Assembly: GCA_023254175.1 (NCBI GenBank)
Contig: JALQYJ010000115.1
Coordinates: forward strand, 1 to 52,121
Direction of reading: 5' to 3'
From: Runella sp.
Lineage (GTDB): Bacteria > Bacteroidota > Bacteroidia > Cytophagales > Spirosomataceae
DNA: 52,121 nucleotides
Position numbers and translations under genes: made by a program. Below are positions 1 through 6,948 of the stretch, piece after piece (position 1 is the stretch's first letter; each line of letters begins with the position of its first letter). Below the pieces are notes generated by a model, which was given only the letters and a program-made list of their open reading frames with translations, did not search any database and was not told the origin of the DNA.

Positions 1-120
1 ATACTTCTCCTTAATTAATTTGTTTCTCTCATATTCATCAAAATCCTTTTTAAGTTGCGTAAATGATTGTTCTTTCTTTTCGTAGTCACTAATTTCTACT
101 TTAAATTCACTGACAAGTCT
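1..120 (-). CDS. Partial open frame of unknown protein at the leuC breakpoint
   Basis: On the minus strand this edge segment stays open for 40 codons in a frame different from leuC and runs off the left end. The translation is rich in Lys, Glu, Asp and aromatic residues (for example [20 protein letters not shown]), suggesting a charged helical or coiled-coil protein. It does not resemble the missing LeuC C-terminus. The DNA is clearly more AT-rich than leuC. I do not recognise the family. It could belong to an inserted mobile element, to a chromosomal rearrangement, or to an assembly artefact at the edge. Confidence 0.35.
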
Positions 121-1217
121 TTTATAACCGAGGCAAACGCACGGAAGTCTTCAATGCGCCCGTTGGTACAGCTTCCCAAGAAAACGAAATCAATGGCTTT
201 GCCCAAAATACTTTCGTCTTCAGCAAATCCCATGTAGTTCAATGACTTAGCGTACGAAGCAGCTCCGTCAAGGACATCGGCAGCTTTCGGGATGTGTTTG
301 GTAATACCCGTTCCTAAGCCAGGGTTTGTTCCATAGGTGATTTGTGGCTCAATGTCGGCAGCGTCGTAGGTATATTCTAAGTCAAACGCAGCGCCTTCAT
401 CGGTTTTGAGGGTTTGCCAGTACGCAACGGCATTTTCCCAAGCTTCGCCTTTCGGCGACTGCTCACGGCCATTGAGGTAAGCAAACGTTTTTTCGTCGGG
501 GGCAATCATACCACCACGCGCACCCATTTCAATCGACATGTTACACACCGTCATACGGCCTTCCATGCTCATGTCTTCAAATACATCTCCTGCGTACTCT
601 ACGAAATAACCCGTAGCACCACTGGCTGAAATTTGAGAAATGATGTACAATACCGCATCTTTTGGAAGCACGCCTTTACCTAATTGACCATTGATGGTAA
701 TGCGCATTTTCTTTGGTTTTGGCTGCATGATACACTGCGACGCCAATACCATTTCTACTTCCGATGTTCCGATACCGAACGCAATCGCCCCAAACGCGCC
801 GTGGGTAGAAGTGTGAGAATCACCGCAAACAATTGTCATACCAGGGAGAGTGATGCCATTTTCTGGCCCAACTACGTGTACGATACCATTTTTTTGGTGG
901 CCCAAGCCCCAGTGAGAAATACCATATTTGGCAGTGTTGGTTTCCAACGCTTTGAGCTGATTGGCCGAAAGTGGATCAGCTACTGGCAAGTGCTGGTTGA
1001 TGGTCGGGGTGTTGTGGTCGGCCGTAGCAAAGGTACGGTTAGGAAACAACACGCCAATGCCTCTGCTTTCCAAGCCCAAAAACGCTACTGGGCTGGTTAC
1101 TTCGTGAATAAAGTGGCGGTCGATGAACAATACATCGGGGCCGTCTTCAATCTTGCGGACAACGTGCGCATCCCACACTTTGTCGAAGAGAGTTGTTGCT
1201 TGATTTGACATATTCAT
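96..1217 (-). pseudogene. leuC: 3-isopropylmalate dehydratase large subunit, truncated at the C-terminus
   Basis: This encodes the aconitase-like large subunit of isopropylmalate isomerase (leucine biosynthesis, cytoplasmic, partner LeuD). The reading frame is 373 residues against about 465 in the family. Family signatures are clear: [28 protein letters not shown], and the first iron-sulfur cysteine at C350 in GSCTNGR. Homology stops near residue 366 (about position 120). Seven unrelated residues and a stop follow, so the C-terminal part with the other two cluster cysteines (the CSxC-type motif) is lost. The cluster could not assemble, so the product should be inactive. No leuD is present in the window. 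The start at 1217 has a second ATG two codons downstream. Identity is sure. Whether the break is biological or an assembly edge cannot be settled here. Confidence 0.88.
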
Positions 1218-1427
1218 TTGAGATTAATGCAATGGGAGAATAATACGCTACAAAACTGCAGGAATCTTCTCAAAGTGACATGACGCCCTTCGCTCAAACA
1301 ATAGCGATTTTGGTTCTTTATTGATAATTGACCCAAATTAATACTTCAACAGCCTGGTTCATTGCAAGTTCGTCCACTGCCTGAGTTGGAAGTTGACTTG
1401 GAAGATATCTTTGAAAACGTGGTTTGA

Positions 1428-2270
1428 TTACTTGTTTTTTTTAGGAGTTTCTCCGTATTTTTCCTTATAGGCTTTGATAAAATGAGAGACACTCTCGTAG
1501 CCTATTTCCATACTGACTTCCGACACGTTTTTGTTGGCGTTTTTGAGTAAAAAAGCGGCTTGTTCTAGGCGTTTTTGTTTAATCCAATGGGCGGGAGATG
1601 CGTGAAACTGGGCTTCAAACTCGCGTTTAAACGCGGACAAACTTCGTCCCGAAAGATGGGCTAATTCGCTTATTGTCAAAGGTTTTAGATAGTAGTTGTG
1701 GAGTAAGTATTCCAAATCCGTTTTTTGCCCTTTATAAATATTAAACAAGATGGTTTTGAGCTGATTGGAGCCGTCGATTTCCAACAAATGAAGCAGCAAT
1801 TCCTGAAACTTGAGTCGTAAAAATTGATTCAAGTAGGGCGTTTGCGAATTGAAATAGGGAAAAAGGGAATCAATGAACTTCTCAAAAGCCGAGGAGGAGT
1901 GCAGCACTAAAATCGGTTGAGGATTTTCGACGTCTGCTTTGTCGAACAACGTTTGGTTTTGGCTTACAAACTCTTTCAGTAGCTTTTCGTGAAAGAAAAA
2001 AACAAGGCTGCGGTAGTCGCTCCCGATGGATTCGTTCATGGAATAGCAGCCCCGTTGGAAAAATAAAATTTGCCCTTTGCGAACGTGCAGGTCTTGGTTA
2101 GGAGAAATAAACTTCTTTTCTCCTTCCAGTACTACAACGACGGCATGTTCTTCAAAAAAAATCTCGTTACGCTCAGGATACACATCGCTTCGGTAGGCCA
2201 CAAAAGTCGTGTCCTGAATTTTCAGAGACTGAAACTGTTGGGTACTGATGGAAGAAGGGACGCGAAGCAT
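1428..2270 (-). CDS. AraC-family transcriptional regulator
   Basis: A 280-residue regulator with the usual two-part layout. The N-terminal half (about 15-150) looks like a cupin-type effector-binding domain. The C-terminal hundred residues carry the double helix-turn-helix of the AraC/XylS family, with LTISELAHLSGRSLSAFKREF as the first unit and VSEVSMEIGYESVSHFIKAYKEKYGETP as the second. It reads in the same direction as leuC and follows the 72-residue gene after a 33-nt gap, so it may share a transcript with it. The effector and targets cannot be told from sequence. No sugar gene lies next to it, so it may be an insertion into the leu/ilv region. Confidence 0.88.
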   Translation of the reverse strand: MLRVPSSISTQQFQSLKIQDTTFVAYRSDVYPERNEIFFEEHAVVVVLEGEKKFISPNQDLHVRKGQILFFQRGCYSMNESIGSDYRSLVFFFHEKLLKEFVSQNQTLFDKADVENPQPILVLHSSSAFEKFIDSLFPYFNSQTPYLNQFLRLKFQELLLHLLEIDGSNQLKTILFNIYKGQKTDLEYLLHNYYLKPLTISELAHLSGRSLSAFKREFEAQFHASPAHWIKQKRLEQAAFLLKNANKNVSEVSMEIGYESVSHFIKAYKEKYGETPKKNK

Positions 2271-2303
2271 GAGGGGGCGTTAATCGTTATTAGTTGGTCG
2301 GGC

Positions 2304-2522
2304 TCAGTTTAAGGCACCGCCGTCTTTTAGTGCTTGGTATTCGTTGCCGATGGCTTTGTACTGAGAAACCAAAAACTTCTGCAATTCTTCATTGAAAACT
2401 TTTTTATCGTCATCAGACAATGAGTCGTACAAATCTTTCAACTCTTGGTTGATAGCCGCTTTCTCGGCTTCGTCGCGCGCATTAATGGCACGCACGTGGT
2501 ATTTTCTGAAATCAAAGTTCAT
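2304..2522 (-). CDS. Small conserved-looking hypothetical protein, 72 residues
   Basis: I do not recognise a named family. The protein is short, highly charged and predicted mostly helical, with no signal peptide or membrane segment; it starts MNFDFRKY and contains ELKDLYDSLSDDDKKVFNEE. Its start overlaps by a few bases the end of a short frame at 2512-2640, which suggests former translational coupling. It lies between ilvA and the AraC gene on the same strand. It is called a gene because its composition is protein-like and unlike the decayed DNA just upstream. Confidence 0.6.
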   Translation of the reverse strand: MNFDFRKYHVRAINARDEAEKAAINQELKDLYDSLSDDDKKVFNEELQKFLVSQYKAIGNEYQALKDGGALN

Positions 2523-2721
2523 TTTCTATCTCTTCAATCAATTTTTTTAATTCTCTATCAGTAAGTGTACTTTGCTCTGACTTACCATAAATATCAATTT
2601 TAACAAAGCATATTTTTTCAAAAGCCTTTTGGCTCGCCATTGAAAATCGGGCGTTACTATTATCTCAAAGCTCATTGAGGAAATCTTCAATAGATTTGGA
2701 AGGGAGTTGGCCAGCTTCCAT
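2512..2721 (-). pseudogene. Decayed coding remnant in one frame, interrupted by a TGA
   Basis: In one minus-strand frame an open stretch starting with ATG at 2721 (MEAGQLPSKSIEDFLNEL) meets a TGA at 2667-2665. It then resumes in the same frame to a stop at 2514-2512, including an ATG at 2640 and IYGKSEQSTLTDRELKKL. The composition is protein-like but AT-rich, and the pieces are too short to name. They may be the tail of the same lost gene that gave the J-domain-like start just upstream, or a separate small gene. No function is proposed. Confidence 0.35.
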
Positions 2722-2726
2722 TTTTC

Positions 2727-2819
2727 TTAATCTGATTGATAGAAGATTTCAAACGTTTTTTCCGATATAGTTGATGAAGCTTTAGAAGTCAAGCCTAATA
2801 TGTAGTAATAGTCTTTCAT
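2727..2819 (-). pseudogene. Remnant of a small gene with a J-domain-like N-terminus
   Basis: A 30-codon frame starts MKDYYYILGLTSKAS and stops at 2729-2727. That opening matches the typical first residues of J-domain (DnaJ-like) proteins in this phylum, but the helix II/HPD region that contacts DnaK is absent. Its ATG overlaps the TGA of ilvA in an ATGA arrangement, so it was probably the next cistron after ilvA. The rest of the domain is missing, which points to deletion or frameshift. The family call rests on about ten residues and is tentative. Confidence 0.35.
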
Positions 2820-4099
2820 ATCAAAAACTCAAATAAATCAGGTTTATTATTGATGTACTCAAACTGAATATTGTGTTCTTTCATGCGGGCCAAAAGCGGC
2901 TCAAAATCTTCTTTGTTTCTCAGTTCGATTCCTACCAACGCCGGGCCACGCTCGCGGGCGGTTTTTTTAGAATATTCAAAGTGCGCGATGTCGTCGTTGG
3001 GACCAAGTACGTGGTTTAAAAACTCCTTAAATGCGCCCGAACGCTGCGGAAAGCGAATGATAAAGTAGTGTTTTAGTCCTTCGTACAGGAGAGAACGTTC
3101 CTTGATTTCTTCCGTACGGGTGATGTCGTTGTTGCCGCCTCCAATCAATAATACTACATCTTTGCCTTTTATTTCGTCTTTGATTTGGTCAAGCGCCGCC
3201 ACGGTAAGCGCCCCTGCGGGTTCAACCACGATAGCTTCTTCGTTATAAAGTTGCAAAATCGTGGAACAGACTTTCCCTTCGGGAATGAGTAGAATATCGT
3301 CCAAATTTTTCCGACACACTTCAAAGGTGTGTTCTCCTGCACGCTTCACGGCGGCGCCGTCCACAAACTTATCAATGTTTTCGAGCGTGACGACGTGCCC
3401 TTCTTTTATGGCTGTGTGCATCGTAGGAGAGCCTACGGGTTCTACCCCAATAAGCTTGGTAGCTGGGCTGAGTTGTTTAAAAACGGTGGTCACGCCCGAG
3501 GCTAGGCCACCGCCGCCGATGGCAAAAAGCAGGTAATCAATTTTAAAATCAGCATCGCGAAAAATTTCCAAACCCACAGTTCCTTGTCCTTCCATGACTT
3601 GCACATCGTCAAACGGGTGAATGAACGTAGCAGCATGGGATTCACAAAAATGCTTGGCAGCGTAGTAGGCATCATCGTACGTATCGCCGTGGAGGACTAC
3701 TTCAATCTGATTTTTCCCAAAGAGTTTTACTTGTTTAACCTTTTGGGCGGGTGTCGTGCTAGGCATAAAAATAGTACCACGTACCTGCATTTTTTTGCAA
3801 GCGTAGGCAACTCCTTGTGCGTGGTTTCCTGCGCTGGCACACACGACTCCTTTGTCGAGGGCTCCGGCCGACAAACTGGCCATTTTGTTGTACGCTCCCC
3901 TGATTTTGTACGAACGTACTACTTGTAAATCTTCACGTTTAAAATAAATATTGGCTTCGTAGCGCTCCGAAAAATTGAGATTAAGTTCTAAATCAGTGTG
4001 TTTGGCGACTTTACGAATGCGTTCGGCAGCTTGCAATATATTATCAAATGTAGGAAAATCTGCGTTTTTGGACTTGTGTTTGTCAGATGCGAGGCTCAT
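2816..4099 (-). CDS. ilvA: Threonine dehydratase (threonine ammonia-lyase), biosynthetic
   Basis: A PLP enzyme converting threonine to 2-oxobutyrate, the first committed step to isoleucine. It has 427 residues and belongs to the fold-type II family. The PLP lysine motif is at about residue 62 (RSYKIRGAYN), the phosphate-binding loop is AIGGGGLASG, and a second glycine-rich motif is LLIGGGNND. A C-terminal segment of about 90 residues forms a single ACT-like regulatory part (FPQRSGAFKEFLNHVLGP), shorter than in E. coli IlvA. It is a minus-strand gene whose stop overlaps the ATG of the following remnant. A strong hairpin lies 30 nt upstream of the start. It shares the region with the broken leuC, consistent with a former branched-chain amino-acid cluster. 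Confidence 0.95.
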   Translation of the reverse strand: MSLASDKHKSKNADFPTFDNILQAAERIRKVAKHTDLELNLNFSERYEANIYFKREDLQVVRSYKIRGAYNKMASLSAGALDKGVVCASAGNHAQGVAYACKKMQVRGTIFMPSTTPAQKVKQVKLFGKNQIEVVLHGDTYDDAYYAAKHFCESHAATFIHPFDDVQVMEGQGTVGLEIFRDADFKIDYLLFAIGGGGLASGVTTVFKQLSPATKLIGVEPVGSPTMHTAIKEGHVVTLENIDKFVDGAAVKRAGEHTFEVCRKNLDDILLIPEGKVCSTILQLYNEEAIVVEPAGALTVAALDQIKDEIKGKDVVLLIGGGNNDITRTEEIKERSLLYEGLKHYFIIRFPQRSGAFKEFLNHVLGPNDDIAHFEYSKKTARERGPALVGIELRNKEDFEPLLARMKEHNIQFEYINNKPDLFEFLI

Positions 4100-4126
4100 A
4101 AAAACAGATGAAGTTGAGATAATTAC

Positions 4127-4164
4127 AAAAATCCCCCGAAATTACACAACTCGGGGGATTTTTT
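4127..4164 (-). terminator. Bidirectional intrinsic terminator or attenuator in front of ilvA
   Basis: A perfect 9-bp inverted repeat, ATCCCCCGA (4131-4139) and TCGGGGGAT (4151-4159), with an 11-nt loop is followed by T-rich tracts on both strands. On the minus strand it falls between the DUF779 remnant and ilvA, about 30 nt before the ilvA ATG. That leaves almost no room for an ilvA promoter after it. It is either the terminator of the dead upstream gene or an attenuator in the ilvA leader; I see no leader peptide. Confidence 0.75.
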
Positions 4165-4191
4165 AAGGTTTAGAAAGCCGTGATTTTAGAC

Positions 4192-4204
4192 AACCTTCAA
4201 GGTT
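4192..4204. repeat. Short intergenic palindrome AACCTTCAAGGTT
   Basis: A 13-base palindrome with a one-base centre in the gap between ilvA and the DUF779 remnant. Related palindromes with an AACCT/AGGTT core occur at 4282-4295, 16079-16093 and inside 48642-48668, all at gene ends or in gaps. This may be a dispersed small hairpin family. Confidence 0.45.
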
Positions 4205-4281
4205 CGTCAATAAATAATTTATTTTTTCTATAGAATATACGATAAAATTACTGAACTACAATTTCATAGATTTCAAGAAAC

Positions 4282-4295
4282 AACCTCGTGAGGTT
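4282..4295. repeat. Short palindrome AACCTCGTGAGGTT
   Basis: A 14-base perfect palindrome that touches the stop codon of the DUF779 remnant. It has the same AACCT/AGGTT core as the palindromes at 4192, 16079 and 48642. It has no T-run, so it is not a typical intrinsic terminator. Confidence 0.45.
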
Positions 4296-4510
4296 ACAAT
4301 AACCTTGACCTAATAATAAAACGTACACCCATCGGTATTTCTAACGAAAAACTAGCACCTCGTCCTGATACTTACTACATCGAGGGTTAAGTGCGTGTGT
4401 TTCCAGTACTCAAACTGGTTACGCGACATGTAAAAATCGCAGCCATGAATTTCTCCCAGCTTTACATCAGTTTCGTTCAACATCAACTCCCCTAGGCGTA
4501 GAATAGGCTG
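4294..4510 (-). pseudogene. DUF779-family gene, C-terminal remnant with a frameshift
   Basis: Minus-strand translation gives about 46 residues in one frame ending LGEIHGCDFYMSRNQFEYW and KHTHLTLDVV. It then continues in another frame as VSGRGASFSLEIPMGVRF to a stop at 4296-4294. Together this matches the C-terminal two thirds of DUF779 proteins (about 110-120 residues, often found beside aldehyde dehydrogenases). The frame breaks at a tandem TACTTACT on the plus strand (4369-4376); removing one 4-base copy restores DVVSGRG. The N-terminal third, including the cysteine-rich GCCDGS part, is missing before about 4510. No aldehyde dehydrogenase lies nearby. Confidence 0.8.
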
Positions 4511-4606
4511 CGTTAATTAAAGCATATATTTAAAATTCTTAAACAGAATTTGCTTAGTTGAGATAGGCTAGTTATTATCGCACAGACTATCAACTCCGTA
4601 CTTTCT

Positions 4607-5611
4607 GTGTCTTCAAAAACCTTTTTCTGCATTGATGCCCACACCTGCGGCAATCCTGTACGCTTAGTGGCAGGAGGCGGTCCTTTATTGGAAGGACGTA
4701 ATATGAGTGAAAAACGCCAACACTTTCTTCGTCAATTCGACTGGATTCGAAAAGGACTCATGTTTGAGCCGCGCGGCCACGATATGATGTCGGGCAGTAT
4801 TTTATACCCGCCTCACGACCCCGAAAACGACGTTGCGGTGCTTTTTATCGAAACCAGCGGCTGCCTCCCTATGTGTGGGCATGGCACGATTGGCACCATC
4901 ACCATTGCCATCGAACATGGGCTTATCCGACCCAAAACACCTGGTATCGTTCGGATGGAAGCACCTGCGGGCTTGGTACTTATTAGCTACGAACAAGTAG
5001 GTAATAAAGTAAAATGGGTGAAATTGGTGAATGTCCCTTCGTACTTAGCTGCCGAAGGCATTGAAGTAGAATGTCCTGATTTAGGAATGTTAAAGATGGA
5101 TGTTGCCTACGGTGGAAATTTCTACGCCATCGTGGATGTACAAGAAAATTTCCCTGGATTAGAGCATTTCAAAGCCGAACAGCTCGTCGGTTGGGCAAGA
5201 GTTTTACGCCAGCGTATCAACGAAAAGTATAGCTTTGTACACCCCAACGACCCTACTATCAATGGATTAAGCCATATTGAGTGGACAGGTGCGGTCATTG
5301 ACCCTACCTCTTCGGCACGAAACGCAGTTTTCTACGGCGATAAAGCCATTGACCGTTCTCCTTGTGGCACAGGCACTTCGGCCCGTATGGCACAGTGGGC
5401 AGCGAAAGGAAAACTTAAAAAAGGTGATACATTCATCCACGAAAGCATTATTGGAAGCAAGTTCATTGGCACGGTAGAAGACACGGCCAAAGTGGGTGAC
5501 TTTGAGGCTATTGTACCTGGTATTCAAGGCTGGGCCAAAATATATGGTCTCAATACCATCACCATCGACGACGACGATGACCCGTACGCACACGGGTTTC
5601 AAGTGATTTAA
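4607..5611 (+). CDS. Proline racemase-family enzyme, probably 4-hydroxyproline 2-epimerase
   Basis: This 334-residue cofactor-independent cytoplasmic racemase/epimerase has both catalytic cysteines: C90 in PMCGHGTIG and C253 in DRSPCGTGTSA. Having two cysteines points to an epimerase or racemase rather than the trans-3-hydroxyproline dehydratase branch, where one cysteine is replaced. 4-hydroxyproline epimerase is the most common member in heterotrophs. The only good start is GTG at 4607. The C-terminus carries an acidic run (TITIDDDDDPYAHG). None of the usual catabolic partners (hydroxyproline oxidase, the dehydratase/deaminase pair) is next to it, so substrate specificity is inference. Confidence 0.85.
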   Translation: MSSKTFFCIDAHTCGNPVRLVAGGGPLLEGRNMSEKRQHFLRQFDWIRKGLMFEPRGHDMMSGSILYPPHDPENDVAVLFIETSGCLPMCGHGTIGTITIAIEHGLIRPKTPGIVRMEAPAGLVLISYEQVGNKVKWVKLVNVPSYLAAEGIEVECPDLGMLKMDVAYGGNFYAIVDVQENFPGLEHFKAEQLVGWARVLRQRINEKYSFVHPNDPTINGLSHIEWTGAVIDPTSSARNAVFYGDKAIDRSPCGTGTSARMAQWAAKGKLKKGDTFIHESIIGSKFIGTVEDTAKVGDFEAIVPGIQGWAKIYGLNTITIDDDDDPYAHGFQVI

Positions 5612-5718
5612 AGCTCCCTACCCGCACGGGATTTCTATACTCATGGGTAAAAAGTAGTTTTTGGTTCGTAAAACAAATCTGCTTCTTTACCCTTTATTTT
5701 TGTAACCTGTCAAAATAG

Positions 5719-5753
5719 TAGCCAACTATTGTTAAAAAAAGATGGCTATTTTT
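5719..5753 (+). terminator. Putative terminator between the converging epimerase and GH18 genes
   Basis: The inverted repeat TAGCCA (5719-5724) and TGGCTA (5743-5748) with an A-rich loop is followed by ATTTTT on the plus strand. Its right arm includes the stop codon of the minus-strand GH18 gene. The stem is short, so confidence is modest. Confidence 0.4.
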
Positions 5754-6813
5754 GAGAGCCTCGTTTAATGGCTTGAAGGAGAGAAAACTCATCGTTGGTA
5801 TCGCACGAAATTTCCCAAATCATGACGCCTCCGCAGCCTCGGTCTTTGGCAAATTTGGTTTTAAGTTCAATGGTATGGATACCGTTATAAAAAGCACCTT
5901 TCCAATAATCATCGTAGGGGCTTGCGCCGTCTTTTAACAAACCTTTGTAATCGGGGCCATAGTTTCCCATTCCTTTTTTAGAGTAAAAAGGTAGTCCTAA
6001 AATGGTTTTTTTTGCAGTTAGTCCCCGTTCGTTCATCCAATAGTCTAAACTTTTTACGGCTAAAGAATAAGGAGAGTGGGCACGAATGTAATTGGGGCCG
6101 TAGTCGTCGTCATAAGCCATTACGTTGACCCAGTCCATTTTGTCAAGGGCTTCTTTTTTCATCCCGTAGCCTTTTTTTCCGTACGAAATCACCGCCGCCG
6201 TCAGTTTTTTGCCTTGGTTGTGGAGCGAATCTCCAAGCTCGCTCATAAGTGCCACGTAGTGGTCGGCTGAGGGGGAGTCTTCGTCGGGGTATTCCCAATC
6301 CAAATCCACGCCATCCACTTTATAAGTACGAACAAACTTCATTACATGTTGAACAAACGTATGACGGCCCTGGGCGCGTTCGGCCATTTTGTGAAAACGG
6401 GTATCGTCGCCACCGCCGTCGCCAATACCCCAGCCACCGATTGAAATAAACACTTGAATTTTGTGCTGGTGCAGGTACCGCACTAGGCTATGAAGGGCTT
6501 CGGGGTTGCGGAGAGGTTCGAGCGAATCGCCTGTTTTGGCAGGGATAGCAAACGAAAAATTGACATGGGTCAAGACGTCTACGGGGATTTGTTCAGCAGG
6601 GATGTTGGGGACGTAATAGCCAATAACCTTAAAATCGTTGGCCTTTTTTTGGGCAAAAACGCTGAAACTTAATGTCACTAAGCAGCAAAGCAAGAGTTGC
6701 AGAGGGTTTGTTCTGGTGTAGTTCGCTGGTATTGCACGAATAGCCGTTGAACAATAATGATTTATTTGTGCTTTGGAGTTAAAAGGGCTTGAAATGAGGG
6801 GTTTGAGTTTCAT
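5746..6813 (-). CDS. Secreted GH18 glycosidase (chitinase or endo-beta-N-acetylglucosaminidase type)
   Basis: A 355-residue GH18 TIM-barrel enzyme hydrolysing beta-1,4 bonds between GlcNAc residues by substrate-assisted catalysis. The DxxDxDxE motif is complete at D167-E174 (DGVDLDWE) with E174 as acid. Upstream is the SxGG-like strand FISIGGWG, and later VNVMAYDDD and the closing tryptophan strand GGVMIWE. A hydrophobic signal peptide (about residues 38-55, LLLCCLVTLSFSVFA) is preceded by 37 extra residues, an unusually long n-region; no later ATG fits. It is the last gene of a minus-strand glycan block with GH116, GH29, GH125 and glycosylasparaginase, so cleavage of the chitobiose core of N-glycans is as plausible as chitin hydrolysis. 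Confidence 0.87.
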   Translation of the reverse strand: MKLKPLISSPFNSKAQINHYCSTAIRAIPANYTRTNPLQLLLCCLVTLSFSVFAQKKANDFKVIGYYVPNIPAEQIPVDVLTHVNFSFAIPAKTGDSLEPLRNPEALHSLVRYLHQHKIQVFISIGGWGIGDGGGDDTRFHKMAERAQGRHTFVQHVMKFVRTYKVDGVDLDWEYPDEDSPSADHYVALMSELGDSLHNQGKKLTAAVISYGKKGYGMKKEALDKMDWVNVMAYDDDYGPNYIRAHSPYSLAVKSLDYWMNERGLTAKKTILGLPFYSKKGMGNYGPDYKGLLKDGASPYDDYWKGAFYNGIHTIELKTKFAKDRGCGGVMIWEISCDTNDEFSLLQAIKRGSQK

Positions 6814-6948
6814 AGAAACGATTGTTGTGAAACGATAGGTAAAAGTGAAAAACAGGTTTATAGGTTTTGATTTTTAGTCTCCAGTGAGTGAGTTCATTTA
6901 GAAAAAATGGATTCAACTTGGCTGGTTCTTTTCGGGATGTTGGAATCG

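Noticed and set aside
684-1208. Plus-strand 174-codon open frame opposite leuC
   Set aside because: It is fully antisense to clear leuC coding sequence, has no family signature, and its composition is that of a reverse shadow.
1218-1427. Open minus-strand stretch between AraC and leuC that might be a leuD or other remnant
   Set aside because: The frame yields about 35 residues that do not match LeuD or any family I recognise; it is more likely a leader/promoter region.
4166-4600. Possible riboswitch or T-box upstream of ilvA or the epimerase gene
   Set aside because: Most of the interval is explained by the DUF779 remnant and small palindromes; no conserved riboswitch motif is visible.
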